Assembly (NCBI GenBank): GCA_018828125.1 | Contig: JAHJWB010000015.1 | Location: 1-64,000 of the forward strand | Length of the DNA stretch: 64,000 nucleotides | Direction: 5' to 3' | Source: Gammaproteobacteria bacterium | Lineage (GTDB): Bacteria; Pseudomonadota; Gammaproteobacteria; Burkholderiales; Burkholderiaceae_C | Part shown: positions 23,330 to 30,275 of the stretch, piece by piece | Layout of the letters: each line of letters opens with the position of its first letter | Numbering within the stretch: position 1 is the stretch's first letter | The notes under the pieces: model-generated | Told to the model about the DNA's origin: nothing | The model's database searches: none | What the model saw: the letters and a program-made list of their open reading frames with translations, nothing else | Program-made: the position numbers and the translations under genes

Positions 23330-23595
23330 TGGCCACCTTCTTCTGTCCCCACTGCAAAGGCAAAACCAAGACCCGCACCAGCCGGGGCCTGTCGGCGACG
23401 CTGCGTGAACTGATCTACCAATGCAACGACCCGGAATGCAGCTACAGCTTCGTGGTCGAAGCCGAAGCGGTGCGCACGCTGTCGCCCTCCGGCAAGCCCG
23501 ACCCCGCCATCAACCTGCCGCAAACTCCTTGGGCACAAGCGCGAACGCAAGAGCACCAGCGCGCTGATGCCGAGCCATTGAGCACCACAACGTGA
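23329..23595 (+). CDS. Ogr/Delta-like zinc finger protein 1
   Basis: 88 aa starting at the ATG overlapping the alpA stop. FFCPHCKGKTKTRTSRGLS and then LRELIYQCNDPECSYSFVV give the C-x2-C...C-x4-C pattern (C6, C9, C32, C37) of Ogr/Delta late activators. P2 Ogr and P4 Delta turn on late genes of the helper phage through RNA polymerase alpha. In a satellite this protein would reprogram helper late transcription. A second, distinct member lies at 32178-32477. Confidence 0.88.
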   Translation: MATFFCPHCKGKTKTRTSRGLSATLRELIYQCNDPECSYSFVVEAEAVRTLSPSGKPDPAINLPQTPWAQARTQEHQRADAEPLSTTT

Positions 23596-23678
23596 GGCAA
23601 TTCACCATGCAGCTACTTGCCCTCAGAACCGCCCCCACGCTACACTGCCGCGTCACGTCAAAAAAAGGCGTGATCGGG

Positions 23679-23700
23679 ATTGGTCTCCCGCCACATCGCT
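23679..23700 (+). promoter_or_regulatory. seqA-like element of the immunity leader
   Basis: Contains TTGGTCT (23680-23686) and ACATCGCT (23693-23700). Both are complementary, in the right order, to AGACCAA (23823-23829) and AGCGATGT (23810-23817) in the RNA downstream. This is the seqA position of P4 immunity or the a1/b1 position of c4 regulation. Confidence 0.65.
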
Positions 23701-23707
23701 GCGACGC

Positions 23708-23840
23708 AAGCCGCAGTCTCTACCGCAGAGCACCTGCGGCTTGTTCGTTCGTGCCTCCAGTTTTTATGGTGGCTCGGACAGGGAGCCGCAAGGCTCGCCG
23801 GTTTGCGCAAGCGATGTCCGGTAGACCAACCTGTTCGAGC
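23708..23840 (+). ncRNA. P4 CI / P1 c4-type antisense RNA
   Basis: Two hairpins flank the element: AAGCCGCAG/CTGCGGCTT (23708-23716 with 23734-23742) and GAGCC-GCAA-GGCTC (23783-23796). TTTATGGTGGCTCGGACAGG (23763-23782) before the second hairpin matches my recollection of c4 RNAs. Downstream, CAAGCGATGT (23808-23817) and AGACCAA (23823-23829) form the regulatory seqB. It pairs with seqA (23679-23700) and seqC (23853-23893), the latter just before the next gene's ribosome-binding site. In P4 this pairing stops leader transcription and gives superinfection immunity. Exact RNA ends are unknown. Confidence 0.7.
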
Positions 23841-23852
23841 TGCCGCCCTCGA

Positions 23853-23897
23853 TTGGTCTCGGGTGCGGTGGTTTCTGCAAACCACATCGCTTGGAGG
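23853..23897 (+). promoter_or_regulatory. seqC-like element overlapping a ribosome-binding site
   Basis: TTGGTCT (23853-23859) and ACATCGCTTG (23884-23893) are complementary to AGACCAA and CAAGCGATGT in the antisense RNA. The second segment abuts GGAGG, the ribosome-binding site of the gene at 23904. Pairing would block translation or trigger termination of the replication operon. Confidence 0.65.
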
Positions 23898-23903
23898 CCA
23901 CTC

Positions 23904-24128
23904 ATGGCTAACCGCATCCCCGCACGCGCACTGATCGCGTGCACCACCTCGCCCACCACGGGCACCCCCGACCCCATCCAACTGCACGCCGCCGCGCACA
24001 ACGCGCTGGCCACTGCGCTGCACCACCTGCGCCAGCCGCACGTGGACACCGCCCGCGCCCGCCGCAAGGTGATGCAGGCCCTGGCCGCACTGCGCGGCCT
24101 GGACGTGGCTTTGAGCCTGGAGGGGTAA
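23904..24128 (+). CDS. Small protein of the satellite replication operon
   Basis: 74 aa from ATG 23904, preceded by GGAGG. The same frame is open back to 23592 through the antisense RNA, but the internal start is supported by the ribosome-binding site and by the seqC control element. The sequence is Ala/His/Arg-rich and helical (LHAAAHNALATALHHLRQPH, ARARRKVMQALAALRGL) with no known motif. P4 carries small regulatory genes such as kil/cII at this position. The role here is unknown. Confidence 0.6.
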   Translation: MANRIPARALIACTTSPTTGTPDPIQLHAAAHNALATALHHLRQPHVDTARARRKVMQALAALRGLDVALSLEG

Positions 24129-24130
24129 CC

Positions 24131-24850
24131 ATGCACACGACCACCCACAACGCTGCCCCCAAGGCAGTGCAGGCGAAGCCTTGCCAAAAATGCCGCGACA
24201 ACTTCCCGTTGCCCGAGGCCGAAGCCGTGTTTGACCAGCACGTGGTGCATGGCTATCTGGTGCGCCGGGGCGCCACCACCGCATGCCCAGCGGCCGACAA
24301 ACCTTGCATGACCAAGGCACCGCAGCACCCACAACAAGCACCGAAGCCAACCCCGCCCAATTTGCCGAATCTGGTGCTGCAGGCCCAGGATTGCACCGAA
24401 TCCCTGCGTACCGTGCTGCGCGCCTGCCACGCCGTTGCATCGCTGGCCGCAGGTGCCACCCACCTGCATTCAACCGCCAGCATGGACGGGCTGGGCGAGC
24501 TGCTGCACCTGCACAGCGACGCCATGGAGCAGCGCCTGGACAGCATCGGCACGCTGATTGACACCCTGCGCACGGCCATCGGCGCACGCCCGACCGGCGA
24601 CCGCGCCCGGCATCTGGCCATGGACGCCAGCGACCAGCACACCCACATGCGCCAAGCCCAGCTCGCGTTTGCGGCCGTGGCCGACATGGTTCCCTGTGCG
24701 GCCGACAGCCTCACGGGTGAGAACCTGGGCGCCGCGCTGCGCCTGCTGGCCGATGCCATGGCAGAGCGCACCGCTGCCATGGACGACATGCTCGATGCGC
24801 TGCACGCCGTGCTGACTACAGCGCCAGCGCAGCAAGGCCAGCCAGCATGA
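24131..24850 (+). CDS. Hypothetical protein of the satellite operon
   Basis: 239 aa, starting 2 bases after the previous stop with AGGGG upstream. Near the N-terminus a small Cys cluster (AKPCQKCRDNFP) and HVVHGYLVRRGATTACPA are seen. From residue about 75 the protein is helical and Ala/Leu-rich with repeated aspartate/histidine helices (LHLHSDAMEQRLDSIGTL, ALRLLADAMAERTAAMDDML). I do not recognise a family. The ATGA overlap with the next gene (24847-24850) places it in the replication operon. Confidence 0.75.
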   Translation: MHTTTHNAAPKAVQAKPCQKCRDNFPLPEAEAVFDQHVVHGYLVRRGATTACPAADKPCMTKAPQHPQQAPKPTPPNLPNLVLQAQDCTESLRTVLRACHAVASLAAGATHLHSTASMDGLGELLHLHSDAMEQRLDSIGTLIDTLRTAIGARPTGDRARHLAMDASDQHTHMRQAQLAFAAVADMVPCAADSLTGENLGAALRLLADAMAERTAAMDDMLDALHAVLTTAPAQQGQPA

Positions 24851-25548
24851 GCGCAGCAGGCGCAAGGCACGCCTACGAAGTGAACCGCGCGCGCATCGCC
24901 AGCCTGTGGGCCGAAGCGCGGCCGGTGTCGGCCGACGATGCGGCCGGCCGCTACCTCGCCCGCAGCGGTGTGGCGAACGGCACATCGCCAGCGGCTTTGC
25001 GCCTGCACCCAGCGCTTGACTACTGGCACATGCAGGCCGACCGCAAGCCGGTGTGCCTGGGGCGCTTCCCGGCTCTGCTGGCCTTGTTCGAGGTGGACAC
25101 CTACCCGCGCGGCCTGCATGGGGCACCCGTGCCCCACGCGGTGGCGCTGCAGCGCATCTACCTAGCGGCCGATGGCTCGCTGGCCCCCGTGCCTGCGCCC
25201 ATCAAGCTGACCGGCAAGGCAGGCCCCGCGCTGGGCGCCTGCGCCCGGCTGGCCCATGCAGACAGCACCAGCCGCGTGATGGGCATGGCCGTGGGCATCT
25301 CCACAGCATTGCGCATCGCTCGCGCAGCCCGCATGCCCGTATGGGCCGTGCCCGATGCCGCCTTGCTCGCGCATGCCCGCTGGCCCCGGGGCCTGCGTCA
25401 TCTGCATGTGTTCGTGGACGCACGCGACCCCGACCAATGGCGCAGCGCTGCCGAGCTGGCGCGAAAGGCCAGTGCCTGCGGCTTGCAGGTCTTCCCGATG
25501 GTGGCCGACATGGCCAGCAGTCCCCAAATCACCGCCACCCGGCTTTAG
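24847..25548 (+). CDS. TOPRIM-like primase-associated protein
   Basis: 233 aa, translationally coupled to the gene before. It resembles the region around the TOPRIM domain of phage and ICE primases: AAGRYLARSGV, LRLHPALDYWH, LQRIYLAADGS, KLTGKAGPALGACARLA, MAVGISTALRIARA and LHVFVDARD in place of the usual DxD motif. There is no zinc finger or helicase. It probably supplies the primase half of a P4 alpha-like replicase, with the large protein at 25563 supplying the helicase half. Assignment rests on pattern only. Confidence 0.65.
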   Translation: MSAAGARHAYEVNRARIASLWAEARPVSADDAAGRYLARSGVANGTSPAALRLHPALDYWHMQADRKPVCLGRFPALLALFEVDTYPRGLHGAPVPHAVALQRIYLAADGSLAPVPAPIKLTGKAGPALGACARLAHADSTSRVMGMAVGISTALRIARAARMPVWAVPDAALLAHARWPRGLRHLHVFVDARDPDQWRSAAELARKASACGLQVFPMVADMASSPQITATRL

Positions 25549-25562
25549 AGAACGAACCCACC

Positions 25563-28385
25563 ATGGCAACAAAGAAGGCCAGCGCACCAAGCACGGGCGC
25601 GGCAAAAAACAACCAACCAGCCACACCCGCTGCGATTGCCGCAGCGCCCGTGGCTGCCCTGCAATTCACCGTCTTTACGGCGACTGTCCCCGACCGCCTG
25701 ACCAAGGTTCTGACCCTGGCCCCTGATGGCACGCTGCACAAGGAAAGCGCCGCCAACATGATGCGCGGCAGCGCGTCGCGTGCTGCGGCCAATGGCCTGC
25801 AAGAACTTGCCGACATTCTGGAAAATCTCGACCCCGCGCAGGCCACAAGCTGGGGCGTGTGCGAGGGCAGCGTGGGCAAGCCTGTGCCCATCGTTCCCGA
25901 GCGCGAGGTGGCCGACACACCCGGCGCGATATCGCGTACCCGCAGGCACTTCGCCTACCCCGTGGGCCCTGGCGTGCTGATGCTCGACCATGACGGCGCG
26001 CCGGATAGCGAGCTGTCTGCGGACGTGTTCCGCCAGCGCCTGATAGAAGCCTGCCCGGCCCTGGCCGATGCCCCCATGCTGTGGCGCCCGAGCTGTTCGG
26101 CCGGTGTCTGCACCACGGACGGCCGCGAGCTGTCTGCACTCACGCGGCACCGTTTGTATATCCCTGTGCGCGATGCCTCACGCATCCCTGAAGCGGGCAG
26201 GGCGCTGGTGCAGCTTCTTTGGGCTGCAGGCCATGGCTGGTTCGACGTAGGCCGCGCAGGGCAGGCGCTGGAACGCACCCTGATCGATGCCAGCGTGTGG
26301 CAGCCCGAGCGGCTGGACTTCTGCGCGCCGCCGCTCTTGGGCAAAAGCCTGCAGCGGCCGCACGCTGCACCGCGCATCTTTGGCGACCCGCTCGCCCTGT
26401 TCGACCTCGCGCTGATTCCGCACGATGCCGACACGCACAAGCAGGCTCAGGCCCTCAAGAAAAACGCCCGCACCCAGCTCGCAGGCCAGTGCGCAGCCCA
26501 GCGCGAGCGCTGGGTGGCCACCCACGCACCGGCCCTGGCCAAGCGCCGCGGCATCCCCGTGGACAAGGCCCGCGACGTGCTGCAGCGTGCGAGTGCGCAG
26601 CGGGTATTGATGGGCGACTTTGTACTGATGGCAGAGCAGGGCAAGCCCGTTTCTGTGGGTGAAATCCTCGACCGCCCCGAGCGCTGGCACAACGCCCAGT
26701 TTGCCGACCCGCTGGACCCGGACACCGACACCCGCGTGGCGGTGGTCAACCTCAAGAGCGGGCAGCGGCCGTACCTGTTCACCCACCGCCACGGCGGCAT
26801 GCGCTTTGAGCTGCTGCGCCAGAGCGCGCGCATTCAGGTGGGGCGCGGCATGCGTGTGGCCACCACCGATGCCGTGCTGGCAGTGCTGCAGGAAAGGGGC
26901 GAGCTGTTCGACTACGGCGAAGGGGCGGTGGCCTATGTGAGCGACGGCAAGCCGCGCCCTGTCACACCCGACTGGCTCACCGACCACATGGGCCGGGTGT
27001 GCGAGTTCTATTCCATGCGCCACCGCAGAAAAGCCGATGGCGAGGAAGCGCCCGAAGAAGGCCCCGAGGATGCGCCGCTGTCGGTGGCCCGCGCCATCCT
27101 GGCCAAGCATGGCGAGCGCGGGTTCAAGAAGCTGGTGGCGGTGGTCACGGCCCCTACGCTTCGCATTGACGGCAGCATCCTGGACCGCCCTGGCCATGAT
27201 GAAGCATCGGGCCTGCTGTTCTACAGCGAACACCCGAACCCGCCCCGCGTGCCTGTCAAACCGACCGTGCAGGATGCTCTGGCCGCGCTCAAATTCCTCT
27301 GGGCACCGCTGGCCCTGTTCCCCCTGGTGGATGCCGTGGCCAACGGAGTGGCCTTGCATGGCCTGCTGTCGGCCGCACTGCGGGCGAGTCTCCCGACCGC
27401 CCCGGGTGTGGGCTTCGACGCCCCGGCCGCAGGCAGCGGCAAGACCCTGCTGGCCCGCTGCATTGGCATCCTGGCCATGGGCTCCGAGCCTTCCATTCTT
27501 CCCCCGGCCGACACCGACGAGGAAACCCGCAAGCGCCTGTTTGCGGTGCTGCGCGAAGGCCAGCGCGTGGTGCTCTGGGACAACGTGCGCGAGCCGCTGG
27601 GCTCTGCATCGCTCGATGCCTTCCTGACCGCCCCCACCTTTGCCGACCGGGTGCTGGGCAGTAGCGAAACCATCACGCTGCCCAACCGTGCGCTGTTCAT
27701 CGCCACGGGCAACAACCTGCGCATGACTTCGGACACCTGCCGCCGCGTGCTGACGGCGCGCATTGATGCCCAGAGCGAAACGCCCTATACGCGGGACTTC
27801 TCCTTTGACCCTGCCCAGATGATGCAGACCGACCGCCTCGCCTACGTGGTGGCGGCGCTGACCATCGTGCGGGCCTATATCACCGCAGGGCGCCCCAAGA
27901 TGGCCAAGGGGCGAACGGCCAGCTTTGAGCATTGGGATGATCTGGTGCGCCAGCCCATTTGCTGGCTGGCGCAGCACGTGGCCACGTTGGCAGGCACGGC
28001 CGAAGGGGCAGGGCTGCCCACGCTGTCCGACCCCATGGAAGCGGCCGCACGCGCCTTCGAGCAAGACCCGGAAACCACCAAGCTGCGCGCGTTGGTCGAA
28101 GCATGGTTTGCAGCGTTCGGACCGGATCAAACGACCGTGGGCGGCGCCATCCGGCGAAGCGATACGGATGCGCTGTTGGCCATGGCCATGGATGACATAG
28201 CAGGGCAGGCGGGCAAGATCAATTCGCGCATGCTGGGGCGCTGGATAGAGCGCATGCAAGGGCGCATCGTGGATGGCAAAAGGTTCGTGCGCATCGGGCA
28301 CAGGGCCGGGCTGCTGCATTGGGCGGTGCACCAATCGGCGGCGCAACGGCCGATGCCTGCGGCCGACGATGTAGCCACGTTCTGA
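25563..28385 (+). CDS. Large replication protein, helicase/primase-like
   Basis: 940 aa from ATG 25563. An N-terminal half contains VLMLDHDGAPDSELSADVFR and LTRHRLYIPVRDASRIPEAG, typical of primase-polymerase-like proteins of mobile elements. The C-terminal half has a P-loop APAAGSGKTLLARC (about 619-632), followed by VVLWDNVREPLGSASLDAFL (Walker B region), a sensor-like LFIATGNNLRM and the arginine-finger-type CRRVLTARID. This fits the superfamily 3/DUF927-like helicases that replicate satellites and ICEs. It is the largest gene of the island and probably its replication initiator, acting on the repeat arrays. Confidence 0.8.
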   Translation: MATKKASAPSTGAAKNNQPATPAAIAAAPVAALQFTVFTATVPDRLTKVLTLAPDGTLHKESAANMMRGSASRAAANGLQELADILENLDPAQATSWGVCEGSVGKPVPIVPEREVADTPGAISRTRRHFAYPVGPGVLMLDHDGAPDSELSADVFRQRLIEACPALADAPMLWRPSCSAGVCTTDGRELSALTRHRLYIPVRDASRIPEAGRALVQLLWAAGHGWFDVGRAGQALERTLIDASVWQPERLDFCAPPLLGKSLQRPHAAPRIFGDPLALFDLALIPHDADTHKQAQALKKNARTQLAGQCAAQRERWVATHAPALAKRRGIPVDKARDVLQRASAQRVLMGDFVLMAEQGKPVSVGEILDRPERWHNAQFADPLDPDTDTRVAVVNLKSGQRPYLFTHRHGGMRFELLRQSARIQVGRGMRVATTDAVLAVLQERGELFDYGEGAVAYVSDGKPRPVTPDWLTDHMGRVCEFYSMRHRRKADGEEAPEEGPEDAPLSVARAILAKHGERGFKKLVAVVTAPTLRIDGSILDRPGHDEASGLLFYSEHPNPPRVPVKPTVQDALAALKFLWAPLALFPLVDAVANGVALHGLLSAALRASLPTAPGVGFDAPAAGSGKTLLARCIGILAMGSEPSILPPADTDEETRKRLFAVLREGQRVVLWDNVREPLGSASLDAFLTAPTFADRVLGSSETITLPNRALFIATGNNLRMTSDTCRRVLTARIDAQSETPYTRDFSFDPAQMMQTDRLAYVVAALTIVRAYITAGRPKMAKGRTASFEHWDDLVRQPICWLAQHVATLAGTAEGAGLPTLSDPMEAAARAFEQDPETTKLRALVEAWFAAFGPDQTTVGGAIRRSDTDALLAMAMDDIAGQAGKINSRMLGRWIERMQGRIVDGKRFVRIGHRAGLLHWAVHQSAAQRPMPAADDVATF

Positions 28386-28394
28386 GGCGGCCGC

Positions 28395-28748
28395 ATGAGC
28401 GATACAAAAACGCCCGCTGCCGAGCTGCTTGAACGCCTGCAGCACAAGGGCTTGCGCCTGTCGGCTACACCCGATGGAGCCCTGCAGGTGTGGCCCGCCG
28501 TGTGGCTCGATGAAGCCACCAGCGAAGCAATCAGGGCGCACAAGCCCGGCCTGCTGGCGCTGCTGTCGACCATGGCCGTGGATGTGCTGGAAGACGACCG
28601 CCACCGCTGCCGCGACTGCTACCACCTGCAGCGCAAGGGCAATTGCGCCATGGCTGCGCAGGGGCGCCTTCCTGGCGTGCCCGAGTGGTACACGCCGCAC
28701 AAGGACATCCTGCAGCGCTGCAATCTGTTCTGCGCGTTGCCTTACTGA
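28395..28748 (+). CDS. TubC-docking-like protein with Cys cluster
   Basis: 117 aa. Residues 6-57 (AAELLERLQHKGLRLSATPD through AIRAHKPGLLALLS) resemble the TubC N-terminal docking fold that also occurs in prophage proteins. The C-terminal part has C72, C75, C84, C109 and C113 (HRCRDCYHLQRKGNC, LQRCNLFC), a likely metal site. It follows the replicase by 9 bp. The role is unknown; a protein- or DNA-binding accessory factor is plausible. Confidence 0.7.
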   Translation: MSDTKTPAAELLERLQHKGLRLSATPDGALQVWPAVWLDEATSEAIRAHKPGLLALLSTMAVDVLEDDRHRCRDCYHLQRKGNCAMAAQGRLPGVPEWYTPHKDILQRCNLFCALPY

Positions 28749-28750
28749 GC

Positions 28751-29161
28751 ATGGCCATGCACACCGACAAGCCCACCCCCATGACGGATGCAGAGCGCCA
28801 GCGCAAGCATCGGCAAAAGCGCCAGCGCGAGCTGCATGCGCTACGCGCTGTCGCACCCGCAACGCCGCAGGAGCGCGAGAGCGCAGCCCATGTCCAGCGC
28901 CTCGCGGCCCAACTCGACAAGGCAACGCGCACGGCTGCAACGCTGCAGGCGCGCCTTGATGCGATGCAGGCAGGGGAGGGCGATCTGCAGGCCCTGCGCG
29001 AGGCCGTGCGCGCCTTGATTCCGAAGCTCACCCCGGCCGCGCAGCAGGTGGTGCGCAGGCATCTGGAGTGTTGCGGTGCGGCGCAGTGGCTGAGCCCGCA
29101 GACGCCCCCGCCGCAGGCCGCTGCGCCGCCTTCGAACCTTTCTTCCCACGTGTTTTTTTAA
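28751..29161 (+). CDS. Hypothetical coiled-coil protein
   Basis: 136 aa, directly after the previous stop. A basic N-terminus (RQRKHRQKRQRELHALR) leads into a long predicted coiled coil (about 45-85, VQRLAAQLDKATRTAATLQA) and a Pro/Ala-rich tail. It has the look of small DNA-binding or scaffold-like proteins of P4-type elements, but I recognise no family. Confidence 0.65.
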   Translation: MAMHTDKPTPMTDAERQRKHRQKRQRELHALRAVAPATPQERESAAHVQRLAAQLDKATRTAATLQARLDAMQAGEGDLQALREAVRALIPKLTPAAQQVVRRHLECCGAAQWLSPQTPPPQAAAPPSNLSSHVFF

Positions 29162-29184
29162 CCCCAGTCCACAAGGAGCAAACC

Positions 29185-29397
29185 ATGACTGAAACCGAAG
29201 CCCGCAAGGCATTCAACACCGCCAGCACCGAGCTGCAGACGGCCCTGTCCAAGTACCAGAGCGCACGCACATCGCTGCACCGCGTGACCGGCGAATTCGT
29301 AGGCATAGACCCGGCGCTGAGTCTGCAGTTCAGCAGCGCATGCGCTGGCCTGCAAGACACAGATATCCAACAACCCGCAGCGCTGGCCGACTGCTGA
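29185..29397 (+). CDS. Small hypothetical protein
   Basis: 70 aa with a strong AAGGAG site (29173-29178) before ATG 29185. The first 45 residues are helical (TETEARKAFNTASTELQTAL, SKYQSARTSLHRVTG). The segment LxxARTSxxxxTG recurs in the next protein (LARARTSYDNDTG), so the two may be distant relatives. No known function. Confidence 0.6.
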   Translation: MTETEARKAFNTASTELQTALSKYQSARTSLHRVTGEFVGIDPALSLQFSSACAGLQDTDIQQPAALADC

Positions 29398-29423
29398 GCC
29401 CTGAATCCCGTAGGAAAACGACC

Positions 29424-30164
29424 ATGACATTCAACGTTCAAGAACACTCCCGCAGCGCCCAGGCTGCGCTGCACGAAGCCCTGGCCGATCTGGCCCGCGC
29501 GCGCACCTCCTACGACAACGACACAGGCCCCAGGTTTGCCCAGGCCAAGGCCGCGCAGGAGGCGCTGGGCCGCAAGATCAAGGCGGCGGAAGACGAAGCC
29601 GATGCAGCTTCGGATGCGTTCCATGCAGCGTTCTCCAGCGCAGGGTTCGACAGCAACGATGCAGCCACGCGCACAGCGCTCAACCGCAAGAACGATGCTC
29701 AGGCCATGGCCGAGGTGATGCGGGTGGCGCAGGCCAGGGGAGCCAAGGAACTGCAGGCGCTTGCGGCCGAGGCCAGCACGCAGGCGCGTGCCTATGCAGC
29801 AGCGTATGAGCGGGCCTATGTGGCACACACGCATGCCGAGGGATACAAGGCGCTGCAGGAGGCCGGGGAGCTTGTGGCCAGGGCCATGGCACTGGCGGCG
29901 CATGCGCCCTGCGCGCACAGCGTGCACGAGGATTCGCTGGGACGTTCGGCACCTACGCAGGCGATCCACGATGCCACTGTCGCGGCGCGGTGGGCGTTCA
30001 TCCTCAATGGGCTCAAAGCGATGGCCCAAGGGCTGCCGGAGTTCGGCGCGCGGCCGCAGGTGGAGGCGTTGGGGGTGTTCGATCTGGGGGCGCTGACGGC
30101 TCAGGATGTGCTGACGCCTGCGCAGATTCACAAGGTGCAGCGCGGGGGGGAGGTGGTGCTGTAG
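29424..30164 (+). CDS. Ala-rich helical hypothetical protein
   Basis: 246 aa, very rich in alanine, with predicted coiled coil over about residues 5-150 (EALADLARARTSYDNDTG, LGRKIKAAEDEADAASDAFH). It is the last gene of the plus-strand operon and is closed by a perfect terminator 16 bp downstream. In P4 this late position holds capsid-size or decoration genes (sid, psu), but I see no sequence similarity that would support such a call. Confidence 0.65.
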   Translation: MTFNVQEHSRSAQAALHEALADLARARTSYDNDTGPRFAQAKAAQEALGRKIKAAEDEADAASDAFHAAFSSAGFDSNDAATRTALNRKNDAQAMAEVMRVAQARGAKELQALAAEASTQARAYAAAYERAYVAHTHAEGYKALQEAGELVARAMALAAHAPCAHSVHEDSLGRSAPTQAIHDATVAARWAFILNGLKAMAQGLPEFGARPQVEALGVFDLGALTAQDVLTPAQIHKVQRGGEVVL

Positions 30165-30180
30165 GGCGCTAGGTAAGGCC

Positions 30181-30221
30181 AAAAAAGCGCGAAGCGGCGA
30201 TAGCTGCTTCGCGCTTTTTTT
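30181..30221. terminator. Bidirectional terminator of the satellite operon
   Basis: A perfect 15-bp stem AAAAAAGCGCGAAGC/GCTTCGCGCTTTTTT (30181-30195 with 30206-30220) has a 10-nt loop. The flanking A and T runs let it work for both the plus-strand operon and the minus-strand OLD2 gene. Confidence 0.9.
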
Positions 30222-30275
30222 CTGCTCTCACCGAGCACGCATCTGGGCAGATTGGCTTTCCTGCAAGCCTATAGG

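Noticed and set aside
23592-23903. A 178-aa protein starting at 23592, including a MVARTG-type peptide
   Set aside because: The frame runs through the c4-type RNA. The peptide follows from conserved RNA sequence, and the good ribosome-binding site is at 23894 for the 74-aa protein.
26178-28940. 920-codon open frame on the minus strand
   Set aside because: It is a shadow of the replicase gene caused by high GC codon bias, with no recognisable domains.
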